From Thioclava electrotropha (GTDB lineage: Bacteria > Pseudomonadota > Alphaproteobacteria > Rhodobacterales > Rhodobacteraceae), in NCBI RefSeq assembly GCF_002085925.2, contig NZ_CP053562.1, forward strand, positions 1,158,001 to 1,222,000: a stretch of DNA of 64,000 nt. Reading direction: 5' to 3'. The position numbers and the translations under genes are program-made. The notes under the pieces are model-generated. The model ran no database searches and had not been told where the DNA came from. It was given only the letters and a program-made list of their open reading frames with translations. Below, one piece after another: positions 8,520 through 16,341 of the stretch. Every line of letters begins with the position of its first letter. Positions within the stretch are counted from its first letter, which is position 1.

Positions 8520-8551
8520 TTTGGTTCCCCGTTGTTAATTCTTGGGTTGGT

Positions 8552-9346
8552 TCACGCCGGCGCGGTGGCCGACAGGAATTGTTGCAGGCGCGTCGATTTC
8601 GGCGCGCCGAACAGAGCCTCTGGCGGGCCCTCTTCCTCGATCTTGCCCTGATGCAGGAAGACGACGTGGTCGGAGACGTCACGCGCCAGTCGCATGTCGT
8701 GGGTGACGAGGATCATGGTGCGGTGTTCGGCGGCGAGGTCCTTGATGACCTTCACCACCTCTTGCTGCAATTCCGGGTCGAGCGCCGAGGTGGGCTCGTC
8801 GAAGAGAAGCGCCTTGGGCTCCATGCACAGCGCCCGCGCGATCGCCGCGCGCTGCTGCTGGCCGCCCGAGAGCTGCGCGGGCCAGGCGTCGCATTTGTCG
8901 CCGATGCCGACCTTGTCGAGCAACTGGCGCGCCAGCGGTTCGACCTCTGCCTTGTCGCGGCCCAGCACCGTCACCGGCGCTTCCATCACGTTCTGCAGGA
9001 TCGTCATGTGCGCCCAGAGATTGAACTGCTGGAACACCATCGACAGGTTGGTGCGGAACCGGGTGACCTGCGCGCGGTCGGCAGGGCGACGATTGAGCCC
9101 CTCGCCACGCCAATGCACAGACTCGCCCTCGAAGATCACATCGCCCTTCTGGCTGTCTTCAAGCAGGTTGCAGCATCGCAAGAGCGTCGATTTGCCCGAG
9201 CCGGAGGAGCCGATCAACGACACCACATGGCCGCGCGGCGCGGTGATCGAGACGCCCTTGAGCACCTCGAGCGAGCCGTAGCTCTTGTAAAGGTCACGGA
9301 TTTCGATGACGGGCGCGTCTTTGGGCGCAGGCTCGTTTCGGGTCAC
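8552..9346 (-). CDS. Polar amino-acid ABC transporter ATP-binding protein (HisP/GlnQ-like)
   Basis: A 264-residue ABC ATPase: Walker A GSSGSGKSTLLR, Q-loop VFQQFNLWAHMT, signature LSGGQQQRAAIARAL, Walker B ALLFDEPTSALDPE and H-loop LVTHDM. NLWAHMT and the TSALDPEL extension are typical of the HisP/GlnQ group. The start is GTG at 9346, with GAGAAG about 10 nt upstream; an ATG a little further upstream is out of frame and opens only an 8-codon ORF. It is the first gene of the importer operon, so the promoter should lie in the 163 bp between it and the TerB-like gene. Confidence 0.95.
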   Translation of the reverse strand: MTRNEPAPKDAPVIEIRDLYKSYGSLEVLKGVSITAPRGHVVSLIGSSGSGKSTLLRCCNLLEDSQKGDVIFEGESVHWRGEGLNRRPADRAQVTRFRTNLSMVFQQFNLWAHMTILQNVMEAPVTVLGRDKAEVEPLARQLLDKVGIGDKCDAWPAQLSGGQQQRAAIARALCMEPKALLFDEPTSALDPELQQEVVKVIKDLAAEHRTMILVTHDMRLARDVSDHVVFLHQGKIEEEGPPEALFGAPKSTRLQQFLSATAPA

Positions 9347-9509
9347 GCAGGCAGCTTCTCTTTGTCCATCCGCGCAATCTGGCGCGATTTGACCGGTGAA
9401 TGCAACTGCGTCTGCCCGGTTGACGATGGGGAAGGGGCCGAAATCACGAGCATCTGAGGAAAAAACAGGCGCGGAGCGGTCGCGCCCCGCGCTGCCTTGA
9501 CCGTCGAAT

Positions 9510-9959
9510 TCAGGTGCGGCGGGCTTCGACGCGTTGCCGCGCCACCGCCGAATCGACGTCGTTAACGCCCAGAAGCTTCGCCGCGAGGCGGATCAACGCA
9601 TCCTCATGAGCATCGCGCACGCCATCGGCCAGCGCCACGTCCCACAGCGCCTCGATCACGCCGGTGCGGTCCTCATAGGCGACCTTGTCCTTCAGCGCGC
9701 GGGTGAAGCGGACCGTGTCGGGCGCGCCCGCCTCGACCTCTTCGGCGCGCTTGCGCATCTCGGTCGCCTCGAAGCCCGAGAGACCGTTGCGCTGAGCGAG
9801 AACCCGGTCGATCCGGGTTTTCTCCTCTTCGGTATAGTTTTCATCCGACCGCGCGAGCCGCACCAGAAGTGCGCCAAGCGCCAATTCGCGATCGGCCCCC
9901 TCCATCGGATCGGGGGCGGGATCGTTGAGCATATCGAAGAGGCGTCCAAACATAGGCAT
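9510..9959 (-). CDS. TerB-family (tellurite-resistance-like) cytoplasmic protein
   Basis: A 149-residue all-helical acidic protein. LALGALLVRLARSDENYTEEE and ALWDVALADGVRDAHEDALI are two copies of the helix pair with conserved acidic residues typical of TerB/COG4103 proteins, which can bind metal ions. Family members sit near membrane stress or metal-response genes; the exact role is unknown. No other ter genes are nearby, so tellurite resistance should not be assumed. It stands as a single gene with its own start region, downstream of and parallel to the MDR oxidoreductase gene (66 bp). Confidence 0.8.
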   Translation of the reverse strand: MPMFGRLFDMLNDPAPDPMEGADRELALGALLVRLARSDENYTEEEKTRIDRVLAQRNGLSGFEATEMRKRAEEVEAGAPDTVRFTRALKDKVAYEDRTGVIEALWDVALADGVRDAHEDALIRLAAKLLGVNDVDSAVARQRVEARRT

Positions 9960-10025
9960 AGAGATAAGCGATGCGCGGCGCAGGGCAAGTCACGGATGCG
10001 AAAGCCCTGCGCGCGTGTCTCACTT

Positions 10026-11057
10026 TTAGCCGACTTTCACGACCATCTTGCCGAAATTGCGGCCCTCCAGCAGGTCATAGAGCCCCTGCGGCGCGGCCTC
10101 GAGGCCCTCCACCACCTGCTCCTTGTACTGAACCTTGCCCTCTTTCAGCCAGCCGGTCATCGCCTCGGAGAATTCCTGATAAAGCTCGATCGGGAAGCTG
10201 TCGAAGATGATGAAGCCCTGCACCTTCACCTTCATGCGCAGGATCGTCGAGAGGATCTGCGGCCCGTGATCGGGCCCTTCGGGCAGGCCTTGCAGGTTAT
10301 ACCACGCGACCATGCCGCAGACCGGCATCCGCGCGAAGGGGTTGAGAAGCGGCAGCACGCCGTAGAGCACCTTGCCGCCGACATTCTCGAAATAGACGTC
10401 GATCCCGTCCGGGCAGGCTGCGGCCAGTTGCTCGGCGAAATCCTCGGCGCGGTGGTCGATGCAGGCGTCAAACCCCAGCGTGTCGGTGACATGGGCGCAT
10501 TTCTCGGCCCCGCCCGCGACGCCGACGACGCGGCAGCCCTTGATCTTCGCGATCTGGCCGACCGTCGCGCCCACCGGCCCGGAGGCGGCGGCAACCACGA
10601 CCGTCTCACCCGGCTTCGGCTCGCCGATCTTCAGCAGGCCCGCATAGGCCGTGTAGCCCGGCATCCCCAGAATGCCCAAGGCCCAGCTCGGGTTCTCCGG
10701 CTCCGGCCCGAGATTGAGCACCTGCGTGCCATCCGAGACGAAGAAGTCCTGCCAGCCCGAGGGCGAGAGCACATAATCGCCCTTCGAGAAGCCCGCGACA
10801 TCGCTCTCCATCACCTCGGCCACGACCTGACCGGTCATCACGCCGCCGATCTCGACCGGGGTTGCGTAGGATTTCGCATCCGACATCCGCCCGCGCATAT
10901 AGGGGTCGAGCGACAGATAGACGGTGCGCAGCAGCATTTCACCCTTGCCCGCCTGTGGCACGGCCTCGGTCTCGAGTTTCAGCGTGTTCTCGTTCGGCGC
11001 GCCTTTCGGGCGCTCGGCGAGGATGATCTTGCGGTTGGTGTCGGTGGTCTGTGCCAT
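10026..11057 (-). CDS. NADP-dependent medium-chain oxidoreductase (CurA/YncB-like)
   Basis: A 343-residue zinc-free MDR-family reductase. The N-terminal catalytic domain contains LSLDPYMRGRMSDAKSYA, typical of the prostaglandin reductase/CurA group, and the Rossmann domain begins VVVAAASGPVGATVGQIAKI, an NADP-binding AxxGxxG motif. Conserved LNFARMPVCGMVAWYN-like and FENVGGKVLYG segments follow. Relatives reduce the double bond of alpha,beta-unsaturated ketones or aldehydes, so a detoxification role is plausible. AGGAGG lies just before the ATG. The upstream gap holds a large inverted-repeat element. Confidence 0.92.
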   Translation of the reverse strand: MAQTTDTNRKIILAERPKGAPNENTLKLETEAVPQAGKGEMLLRTVYLSLDPYMRGRMSDAKSYATPVEIGGVMTGQVVAEVMESDVAGFSKGDYVLSPSGWQDFFVSDGTQVLNLGPEPENPSWALGILGMPGYTAYAGLLKIGEPKPGETVVVAAASGPVGATVGQIAKIKGCRVVGVAGGAEKCAHVTDTLGFDACIDHRAEDFAEQLAAACPDGIDVYFENVGGKVLYGVLPLLNPFARMPVCGMVAWYNLQGLPEGPDHGPQILSTILRMKVKVQGFIIFDSFPIELYQEFSEAMTGWLKEGKVQYKEQVVEGLEAAPQGLYDLLEGRNFGKMVVKVG

Positions 11058-11103
11058 GAAAGCCTCCTGTTTGAGAGGCCAGCTAGCACGCGGTTCGCGC
11101 GGG

Positions 11104-11242
11104 GAAAGGGGGCGCTGCCCCCTCGGGCTTCGCCCTCACCCCCGGGATATTTCGGCAAGAGCGAAGGCAGGCACGGGCCGCCCCTTCGCTCTTGGAAAAT
11201 ATCCCGGGGTGAATGCCGTAAGGCAGAGGGGCAGCGCCCCTT
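11104..11242. repeat. Composite inverted-repeat element, copy B (intact, nearly palindromic)
   Basis: About 140 bp folds on itself. The left half is GGGGGCGCTGCCCCC, then stem GGGC-TTC-GCCC, then CACCCCCGGGATATTT. The right half read on the minus strand is GGGGCGCTGCCCC, then stem TGCC-TTAC-GGCA, then CACCCCGGGATATTT. The spacer is itself inverted (CAAGAGCGAAGG at one side, CCTTCGCTCTTG at the other). The right half starts directly after the hisE stop codon (TAA then GGGGCGCTG). The two short stems differ in sequence but each stays self-complementary. Confidence 0.9.
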
Positions 11243-11552
11243 AGCTGCGGGCCGCTTTCTCGGCGATGCCGGACGTCCCTTCGCGGCGCTCCAGTTCGGC
11301 CAGCACATCGGCCAGCTTCACGTCGCGCGCCGCCAGCATCACCAAGAGGTGATAGAGCACATCCGCCGCCTCATAGGTCAGGTTCTCGCGGTCGTTCTTC
11401 GCTGCGGCGATGATCGCTTCCACCGCTTCCTCACCGAATTTCTCGGCGCATTTCTCCGGGCCCTTGGCCAGCAGTTTCGCGGTCCACGACGTGTCGGGAT
11501 CGGCGCCCTTGCGGCTCTCGATGGTCGCGGCGAGTTGGTCCAGAATGCTCAT
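11241..11552 (-). CDS. hisE: Phosphoribosyl-ATP pyrophosphatase
   Basis: 103 residues of the MazG-like helical fold. [20 protein letters not shown] and [14 protein letters not shown] contain the acidic ExxE...ExxD pattern that binds Mg2+. HisE hydrolyses phosphoribosyl-ATP to phosphoribosyl-AMP, the second step of histidine synthesis. Length is normal for a stand-alone HisE, not fused to HisI. The start ATG overlaps the hisF stop by 4 nt (ATGA), so it is coupled to hisF. The stop TAA is followed at once by the repeat element. Confidence 0.95.
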   Translation of the reverse strand: MSILDQLAATIESRKGADPDTSWTAKLLAKGPEKCAEKFGEEAVEAIIAAAKNDRENLTYEAADVLYHLLVMLAARDVKLADVLAELERREGTSGIAEKAARS

Positions 11553-12310
11553 TGCAGCCTCATCGGAATGCCCGCGGCGGCCATGTATTCCTTGGCCTCG
11601 CGGATCGTGTATTCGCCGAAGTGGAAGATCGAGGCGGCGAGAACGGCCGAAGCCCCGCCCTTGGTCACGCCTTCCACCAGATGATCGAGATTGCCGACGC
11701 CGCCGGAGGCAATCACCGGCACGTCGACCGCGTCCGAGATCGCCTTCGTCAGCTCCAGATTGAAGCCCGCGCGGGTGCCGTCGCGATCCATTGAGGTCAG
11801 CAGGATTTCCCCCGCGCCCTTCGCAGTCACGGTGCGCGCGAATTCCACCGCGTCGATCCCGGTGGGCTTGCGCCCGCCATGGGTGAAGATCTCCCAGCGG
11901 CCCGGCTCCACGGTCTTGGCGTCGATCGCGCAGACGATGCACTGGCTGCCGAAACGGTCGGCGGCCTCGGTGATCACGTTCGGATCGGCCACGGCGGCGG
12001 AGTTGAACGAGACCTTGTCGGCCCCCGCCAGCAGAAGCGCACGCACGTCCTCATGGGTGCGCACACCGCCGCCCACGGTGAGCGGCATGAAACATTGCTC
12101 GGCGGTGCGGGTCACCAGATCGAACATGGTGCCGCGGTTTTCGTGCGTCGCGTGGATGTCGAGGAAACACAGCTCGTCGGCGCCGGCCGCGTCATAGGCC
12201 TTGGCGGCTTCGACCGGGTCGCCCGCGTCGATCAGGTTCACGAAATTGACGCCTTTCACGACGCGGCCGTCGGCGACGTCGAGACAGGGAATGATGCGGG
12301 TCTTCAGCAT
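11549..12310 (-). CDS. hisF: Imidazole glycerol phosphate synthase, cyclase subunit
   Basis: A 253-residue (beta/alpha)8 barrel. The N-terminus [20 protein letters not shown] carries the catalytic Asp at position 11. [13 protein letters not shown] and [13 protein letters not shown] are the two phosphate-binding loops, and [13 protein letters not shown] carries the second catalytic Asp. HisF closes the imidazole ring using ammonia channelled from HisH, which is encoded about 17 kb away at 28880-29518. I start at the MLKTR ATG; the frame extends 40 codons further, but those residues are not family-like. hisF and hisE form a two-gene block separated from hisBH and hisA. Confidence 0.96.
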   Translation of the reverse strand: MLKTRIIPCLDVADGRVVKGVNFVNLIDAGDPVEAAKAYDAAGADELCFLDIHATHENRGTMFDLVTRTAEQCFMPLTVGGGVRTHEDVRALLLAGADKVSFNSAAVADPNVITEAADRFGSQCIVCAIDAKTVEPGRWEIFTHGGRKPTGIDAVEFARTVTAKGAGEILLTSMDRDGTRAGFNLELTKAISDAVDVPVIASGGVGNLDHLVEGVTKGGASAVLAASIFHFGEYTIREAKEYMAAAGIPMRLQ

Positions 12311-12372
12311 GGGCGGCGCTCCTTTGGCGCTTTCATAACGCGCAGGTGCCGCGAGGCAAAGGGGCAGAGTGC

Positions 12373-13320
12373 TCAGACCGGCTCGACCGGGCAATGCGGC
12401 AGAAGGCGGCGCACCATCGCGGCGGAACACAGATCGGTCGCAGGTGTCGTCACGGCGGCCGCTGCGCCTGCGGCGCCGTGCTGCAACGCCTCGCGGAAGG
12501 ACTTGCCGCGGGAAAGCGCCAGCGTGAAGGCTCCCACGAAACTGTCGCCCGCGCCCACTTTCGACACGACGTCGACCTTCGGCGCCACAGCGAACCAGCG
12601 CGCATCCTTGGTGGCCAGCACATTGCCGTCCGCGCCGCGTGCCACGATCACCGCATGGGCCAGCCCGCGCCGCACGAGGTCTTGGGCGAAATCGGCGCTA
12701 TCCCGGCGTTCGGGAAGTTTGCGACCCGCCAGCCCCTCGGCCTCCAGCTCGTCCATCCGCAGCACATCGGCGGGTTGCGCCTCGCTTTCCATCAGCTGGT
12801 GCAGCGCCTCGCCGGAGGTGTCGAGGAAAAGTCGCGCCTTGGTCCGCGCCATCTTCGTTGCCAGACGCGCGGGGAAATCTTCGGGCACGCCGGGCGGTTG
12901 CGAGCCCGACAGCACCACGATCCCACCTTCAGGCGCGGCCCGCGCGATCCGGCTGAGCGCCTTCGCGACATCGCGCGCGCCCCAGTCCGGCCCCGGCATC
13001 ACGAAGCGATATTGCGCGCCCGTGCTTTGATCCGTGGCGGTCAGGCTCATCCGCGTCTCGCCCGGCGCGGGGAAGGGGAAGACGGCGATCCCGGCCTCGG
13101 CCAGAAGCCGCATCACCCGGTCGCCAGTGGTCCCGCCAAGGGCCACGAAAGCCGTGGAATTGCCCCCCAGAGCGGCGATCGCGCGGCTGACATTAAGGCC
13201 GCCGCCGCCCGGATCCGTGAGCGGCCGCGTGCAGCGCAGCTTGCGCTCGGGAGCGACCTCGGGGGTCTCGATCGACAGATCGACCGTCGGGTTGAGCGTG
13301 ATCGTGAGGATCGAGGTCAT
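12373..13320 (-). CDS. PfkB/1-phosphofructokinase-family sugar-phosphate kinase
   Basis: A 315-residue ribokinase-fold kinase. The N-terminus [14 protein letters not shown] and the substrate loop [18 protein letters not shown] are typical of the FruK/PfkB/LacC group; the C-terminal catalytic motif is [19 protein letters not shown], with the base Asp in GAGDS. It should phosphorylate fructose-1-phosphate, fructose-6-phosphate or tagatose-6-phosphate; no PTS genes lie nearby to settle which. The first residues look closest to E. coli PfkB. AAGGAGA precedes the ATG. It lies 62 bp upstream of hisF on the same strand and may be co-transcribed by read-through. Confidence 0.9.
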   Translation of the reverse strand: MTSILTITLNPTVDLSIETPEVAPERKLRCTRPLTDPGGGGLNVSRAIAALGGNSTAFVALGGTTGDRVMRLLAEAGIAVFPFPAPGETRMSLTATDQSTGAQYRFVMPGPDWGARDVAKALSRIARAAPEGGIVVLSGSQPPGVPEDFPARLATKMARTKARLFLDTSGEALHQLMESEAQPADVLRMDELEAEGLAGRKLPERRDSADFAQDLVRRGLAHAVIVARGADGNVLATKDARWFAVAPKVDVVSKVGAGDSFVGAFTLALSRGKSFREALQHGAAGAAAAVTTPATDLCSAAMVRRLLPHCPVEPV

Positions 13321-13436
13321 CGCGTCTCCTTTTGGCCCAGAGCCCGACTTTGCGGCGCGAAGCTCGCGCCTGTCAACGCAGTGTTAAGGGATGGTGCGCT
13401 ATGACCTCTCCCGTGCTGTTTCAAAGGAGTGTGAGG

Positions 13437-13646
13437 ATGGTCCCGGGTGCCGATGATCCGCGATGGAAGCGGGTTTTAACGAGTCAGAGCGATTTGAGTG
13501 CGGCGTCGCTGGCAACGAAGATCTTGATTGCGCGCTTGCGTCGCGAGGTGGCCGCGCGCCCGGCCTCGCTTGGCGAGAAGATCGCGGAGCTGCGTGAGTT
13601 CGTGACGAAAAATGCTTTTGCCGCCGGCGATGTCGCGGCGTTCTAG
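13437..13646 (+). CDS. Small protein of unknown function, partner of the FIST-like gene
   Basis: 69 residues from an ATG at 13437 with AAAGGAG about 8 nt upstream; a longer frame starts at 13332 but would lack that site. The protein is basic in the middle (KILIARLRREVAARPASLGEKIAEL), likely two helices, and ends FAAGDVAAF. It has no membrane segment and no recognised domain. The next gene starts 19 nt after its stop on the same strand, so they almost certainly form an operon. Function unknown. Confidence 0.7.
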   Translation: MVPGADDPRWKRVLTSQSDLSAASLATKILIARLRREVAARPASLGEKIAELREFVTKNAFAAGDVAAF

Positions 13647-13665
13647 GCTCGAGAGGGGATCCGGT

Positions 13666-14664
13666 ATGAAAAATGAGATGTTGAGCGTGGCCGAGGCCGC
13701 CGCGCGGATCGAGGCGGGCGACGTCATGGTCGTGGCAGGGGACGAGGCGCTTCTTGCGCAGCTCCCGCGCGGCAAATGGATCGGCGGCACCACCGTTTAC
13801 TTCGTCACCGAAGAGGGCGGGGCGGTGGTGCGCGACAAGCTGTTCTGCACCCGTTTCGAGCGGGCGACGGGCGCAGCGCCGCGTTGGCTCGAGGTGGGCG
13901 AACTGCCGAAGATTTCCGAAGGCTACGCCGAAAATGGCTTCACCATGATCATGATCCCCGCCTTCTCGGTGGCGCATTCCGACTTCGCGGTGGAGGGGCA
14001 AGGCTATCCCGGTCTCTTCGATCAGCCGCTGGCGGGCTGGATCACCGGGGTGCATCTCGATGAGCTGGGCAAACGCGCGCCGAAGGTGTTCGACGGCGCG
14101 ACGGGGGTGGCGCATGACGAAGGGGCGGTGCTGCTGCATGTCGAGTTGCCCGATGGCGTCGCGGCCGATCTCGACATCCTCAATATCTTCGCCCAAGGCG
14201 AGGCCGAGGCGCTGACCTTCACCTTCCCGAAGGCGGGGTTCGAAGCCGAGGTGGCGACGGTCGAGGGGCAGGAGGTCAATCTCGCCCGCTACATCGGCGA
14301 GCACGAGATCGACACGCGCCTGCCGCTGGTCGCAAATTACGCAGGCACGCTCGTCAATGTCTCGATCCAGGAGGTCGATGCCCAGGCCGGCAAGGTGAAA
14401 TTATATGCCCCCGTTGTCGAAGGGGTCGAATACCGTCTGGCGCAGGCGCTGGGCTCCTACGCGCAGGCCTTCGCTGAAGGCGCGGGGGGGAAGGGTGCCA
14501 ACGAATATTCGTGCAACTGTATCCTGAACTATCTCTACGGCGAGCTGGAAGGACAGCGCACCGGCGGCTTCACCGGCCCCGTCACGTTCGGCGAGATCGC
14601 CTATATCCTGCTCAACCAGACCCTTGTGCGCATGGAGTTGCATGAGGGCGATGCCGCCGCCTGA
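13666..14664 (+). CDS. FIST-domain-like protein of unknown function
   Basis: 332 residues from ATG 13666, without signal peptide or membrane helices. The N-terminal half contains GKWIGGTTVYFVTEEGG. The C-terminal 80 residues (ANEYSCNCILNYLYGELEG, then FGEIAYILLNQTLVRMEL) resemble the end of FIST_C domains, where a GFFTYGEI...LHNQTL pattern closes the fold. FIST proteins are thought to be sensory input modules for small ligands. The similarity is by eye and partial, so the assignment is inference; I believe the family has been catalogued as a domain of unknown function. It is paired with the 69-aa protein upstream and converges on the Tat-exported hydrolase gene. Confidence 0.8.
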   Translation: MKNEMLSVAEAAARIEAGDVMVVAGDEALLAQLPRGKWIGGTTVYFVTEEGGAVVRDKLFCTRFERATGAAPRWLEVGELPKISEGYAENGFTMIMIPAFSVAHSDFAVEGQGYPGLFDQPLAGWITGVHLDELGKRAPKVFDGATGVAHDEGAVLLHVELPDGVAADLDILNIFAQGEAEALTFTFPKAGFEAEVATVEGQEVNLARYIGEHEIDTRLPLVANYAGTLVNVSIQEVDAQAGKVKLYAPVVEGVEYRLAQALGSYAQAFAEGAGGKGANEYSCNCILNYLYGELEGQRTGGFTGPVTFGEIAYILLNQTLVRMELHEGDAAA

Positions 14665-14693
14665 CGGGTGGGGCGCAGTCAGTCGTGGCCCTT

Positions 14694-14707
14694 AGGGGCG
14701 TGCCCCT
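14694..14707. repeat. Isolated palindrome AGGGGCGTGCCCCT, possible relic of the composite repeat
   Basis: A GC palindrome 27 nt after the stop of the FIST-like gene resembles the first module (GGGGCGCTGCCCC) of the composite elements. It is followed by CTC, as in copy A, but no stem-loop or GGATATTT box follows. It may be a decayed copy or chance. Confidence 0.35.
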
Positions 14708-14727
14708 CTCAGAGCGGGATGACATAA

Positions 14728-14757
14728 GAAAAGCGCGCGCCGGTCGGGCGCGCGCCT
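14728..14757 (-). terminator. Rho-independent terminator after the metallo-beta-lactamase-fold gene
   Basis: On the minus strand GCGCGCGCCC-GACC-GGCGCGCGC forms a nine-pair stem and is followed by TTTTCTT. It lies about 40 nt downstream of the stop at 14798 and separates two convergent genes. Confidence 0.75.
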
Positions 14758-14797
14758 GAAACTCTCCGTGCGGGCTAAGGCCGGCACCCATCACGGA

Positions 14798-15730
14798 TCA
14801 AACGTTGAGTTGATAGGTGATCGGATGGAAGTGGAAGCCGGTGTCCAGCGCCTCGAGATGGCCGACGCCGGGGAAGGGCATATGGTAGCCGATGAAGGCC
14901 AGCTTGTCGGCGGCGACACGGCCCAGAAGCTCCTTGCGGGTCTTCGCGGCCATCTCCTTGTCCATGTCGTATTTCACTTCCCAATCGGGACGCTGAAGCG
15001 ACCAGACATAGTGGTTGGACGTATCGGCGGCGAGCATCAGCCCCTTGCCACCCGACTCCACCATAAAGGCCATATGACCAGGCGTGTGGCCGAACGCCTC
15101 GACCGCCGAGATGCCGGAGACGACCGAATCGCCGCCCTTGAGATAGCTCATCTTCTCGGCCAGCGGACGGACCTTGGCTTCGAACGTGTCGTTGCCCGCA
15201 TTCGACCAATGGTCGAATTCTTTCTGGCCGGTAATATAGGCGGCATTGGCGAAGGTCTCGCCGCCATCGCCCATCAGCCCGCCGATATGGTCGCCATGCA
15301 TATGGGTGATCACGACCTGGGTGATGTCCTCGGGCGCGTGTCCGGCTGCGGCAAGCGCCGAGGTGATCCCCTCCGGCGACAGGCCGGTGTCGAAGAGGAT
15401 TTTCTCCGAGCCGGTCTCGATCAGCGTCGGAGTAAAGAAATTCAACGACTTGTCGGCGGGGATATAGGCGGCTTCCGAGACGGCCGCGAAGTCTTCGGGG
15501 CTGGCATTCATGCCGAAGATCGTCTGCGGGTTTTCCAGCTCGCGCGATCCGGCGAGCAGCGTGGTAATCGTCAGATCGCCCATCTGCATCCGGCGATAGC
15601 GCGGGATCGCGGGCGGGGCTTCGTTCGAGCTTTGCGCGGCGGCGCCGCTCCCGGTCAGAAGCGCGGGGGCGGCGGGCAGGAAAGCGGCGGTTTTCAGTGC
15701 TGCACGGCGGGTCATGAAGGTCCTGGTCAT
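14798..15730 (-). CDS. Tat-exported metallo-beta-lactamase-fold hydrolase
   Basis: 310 residues. The N-terminus has a twin-arginine signal (MTRRAALKTAAFLPAAPALL), so folded, metal-loaded protein is probably exported to the periplasm. The MBL metal motif is THMHGDHIGG (His143, His145, Asp147, His148), with further ligands expected in GHTPGHMAFMV and IGYHMPFPG. The length and Tat signal resemble exported MBL-fold hydrolases and lactonase-like enzymes; the substrate is unknown. The ribosome site is GGGAGAG before ATG 15730. It is a single gene, convergent with the FIST-like operon. Confidence 0.9.
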   Translation of the reverse strand: MTRTFMTRRAALKTAAFLPAAPALLTGSGAAAQSSNEAPPAIPRYRRMQMGDLTITTLLAGSRELENPQTIFGMNASPEDFAAVSEAAYIPADKSLNFFTPTLIETGSEKILFDTGLSPEGITSALAAAGHAPEDITQVVITHMHGDHIGGLMGDGGETFANAAYITGQKEFDHWSNAGNDTFEAKVRPLAEKMSYLKGGDSVVSGISAVEAFGHTPGHMAFMVESGGKGLMLAADTSNHYVWSLQRPDWEVKYDMDKEMAAKTRKELLGRVAADKLAFIGYHMPFPGVGHLEALDTGFHFHPITYQLNV

Positions 15731-15827
15731 CGGGTCTCTCCCTCTCGATGGTTGGTCTTCGCAGGTCGAAGTCTAGCGCATCGCGCCGCTTCCACAGAGT
15801 CGTGAACGTTGCGTGAGCCGCTTCGGT

Positions 15828-16244
15828 TCACTCCCACCAGCGATCGATCGACGAAATATCCGCGTCGGACCATCCAAGGTGATGCGCCAATTCATGCACG
15901 AAAATATGGGTGACGAGGGTTCCGAGGGGCTCGTTTCCGCGCGAGACCCACTCGTCGAGGATCGGGCGGCGGAAGAGCCAGATCACATCCGTGTGGCCGC
16001 CGGGGTCCATCACGGATTTCTCGGTCAGCGGGATGCCGTCATAGAGCCCGGTCAGATCGAAAGGGTCCTCGATGCCCAGATCGGCGAGCATCGCCTCGGA
16101 GGCGAAGTCTTCCACCCGGATCGCGACACCTTGCGCGGCGCGGGCGAATTCCGGCGGAAGCGCCGCGCGTGCGGCCTCGGCCAGAGCCTCGATTTCCTCG
16201 ATGCCCGGCGCCGTGACCTCCGTCCAGTCGTAACCTTCGCTCAT
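15828..16244 (-). CDS. Zincin-like metallopeptidase (DUF1025-type minimal zincin)
   Basis: 138 residues starting at MSEGYDW, where GGAGGGG precedes the ATG at 16244; a start 11 codons upstream lacks such a site. The metal motif is FVHELAHHLGWSD with His117, Glu118 and His121, the HExxH of zincins. It matches the minimal zincin family (about 110-140 aa, cytoplasmic, function not established). The first half is acidic and helical (EIEALAEAARAALPPEFARA). It ends 98 bp from the start of the Tat-exported hydrolase and is divergent from gltX with 97 bp between. Confidence 0.87.
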   Translation of the reverse strand: MSEGYDWTEVTAPGIEEIEALAEAARAALPPEFARAAQGVAIRVEDFASEAMLADLGIEDPFDLTGLYDGIPLTEKSVMDPGGHTDVIWLFRRPILDEWVSRGNEPLGTLVTHIFVHELAHHLGWSDADISSIDRWWE

Positions 16245-16341
16245 CGTCCCCTCCAAGCCGCTCTGCACGCGCCGCATGGCCCCTCATATGGACAAACGGG
16301 CCGCCTTGTGAAAGAGCAGGCGCCAACAGGAGTTTGCCCAG

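Noticed and set aside
9534..11684. 716-codon open frame on the plus strand across TerB-like, MDR and hisE genes
   Set aside because: Antisense to three recognised genes, no domain.
13332..13436. Longer start for the 69-aa protein
   Set aside because: No ribosome site before 13332, while AAAGGAG precedes 13437.
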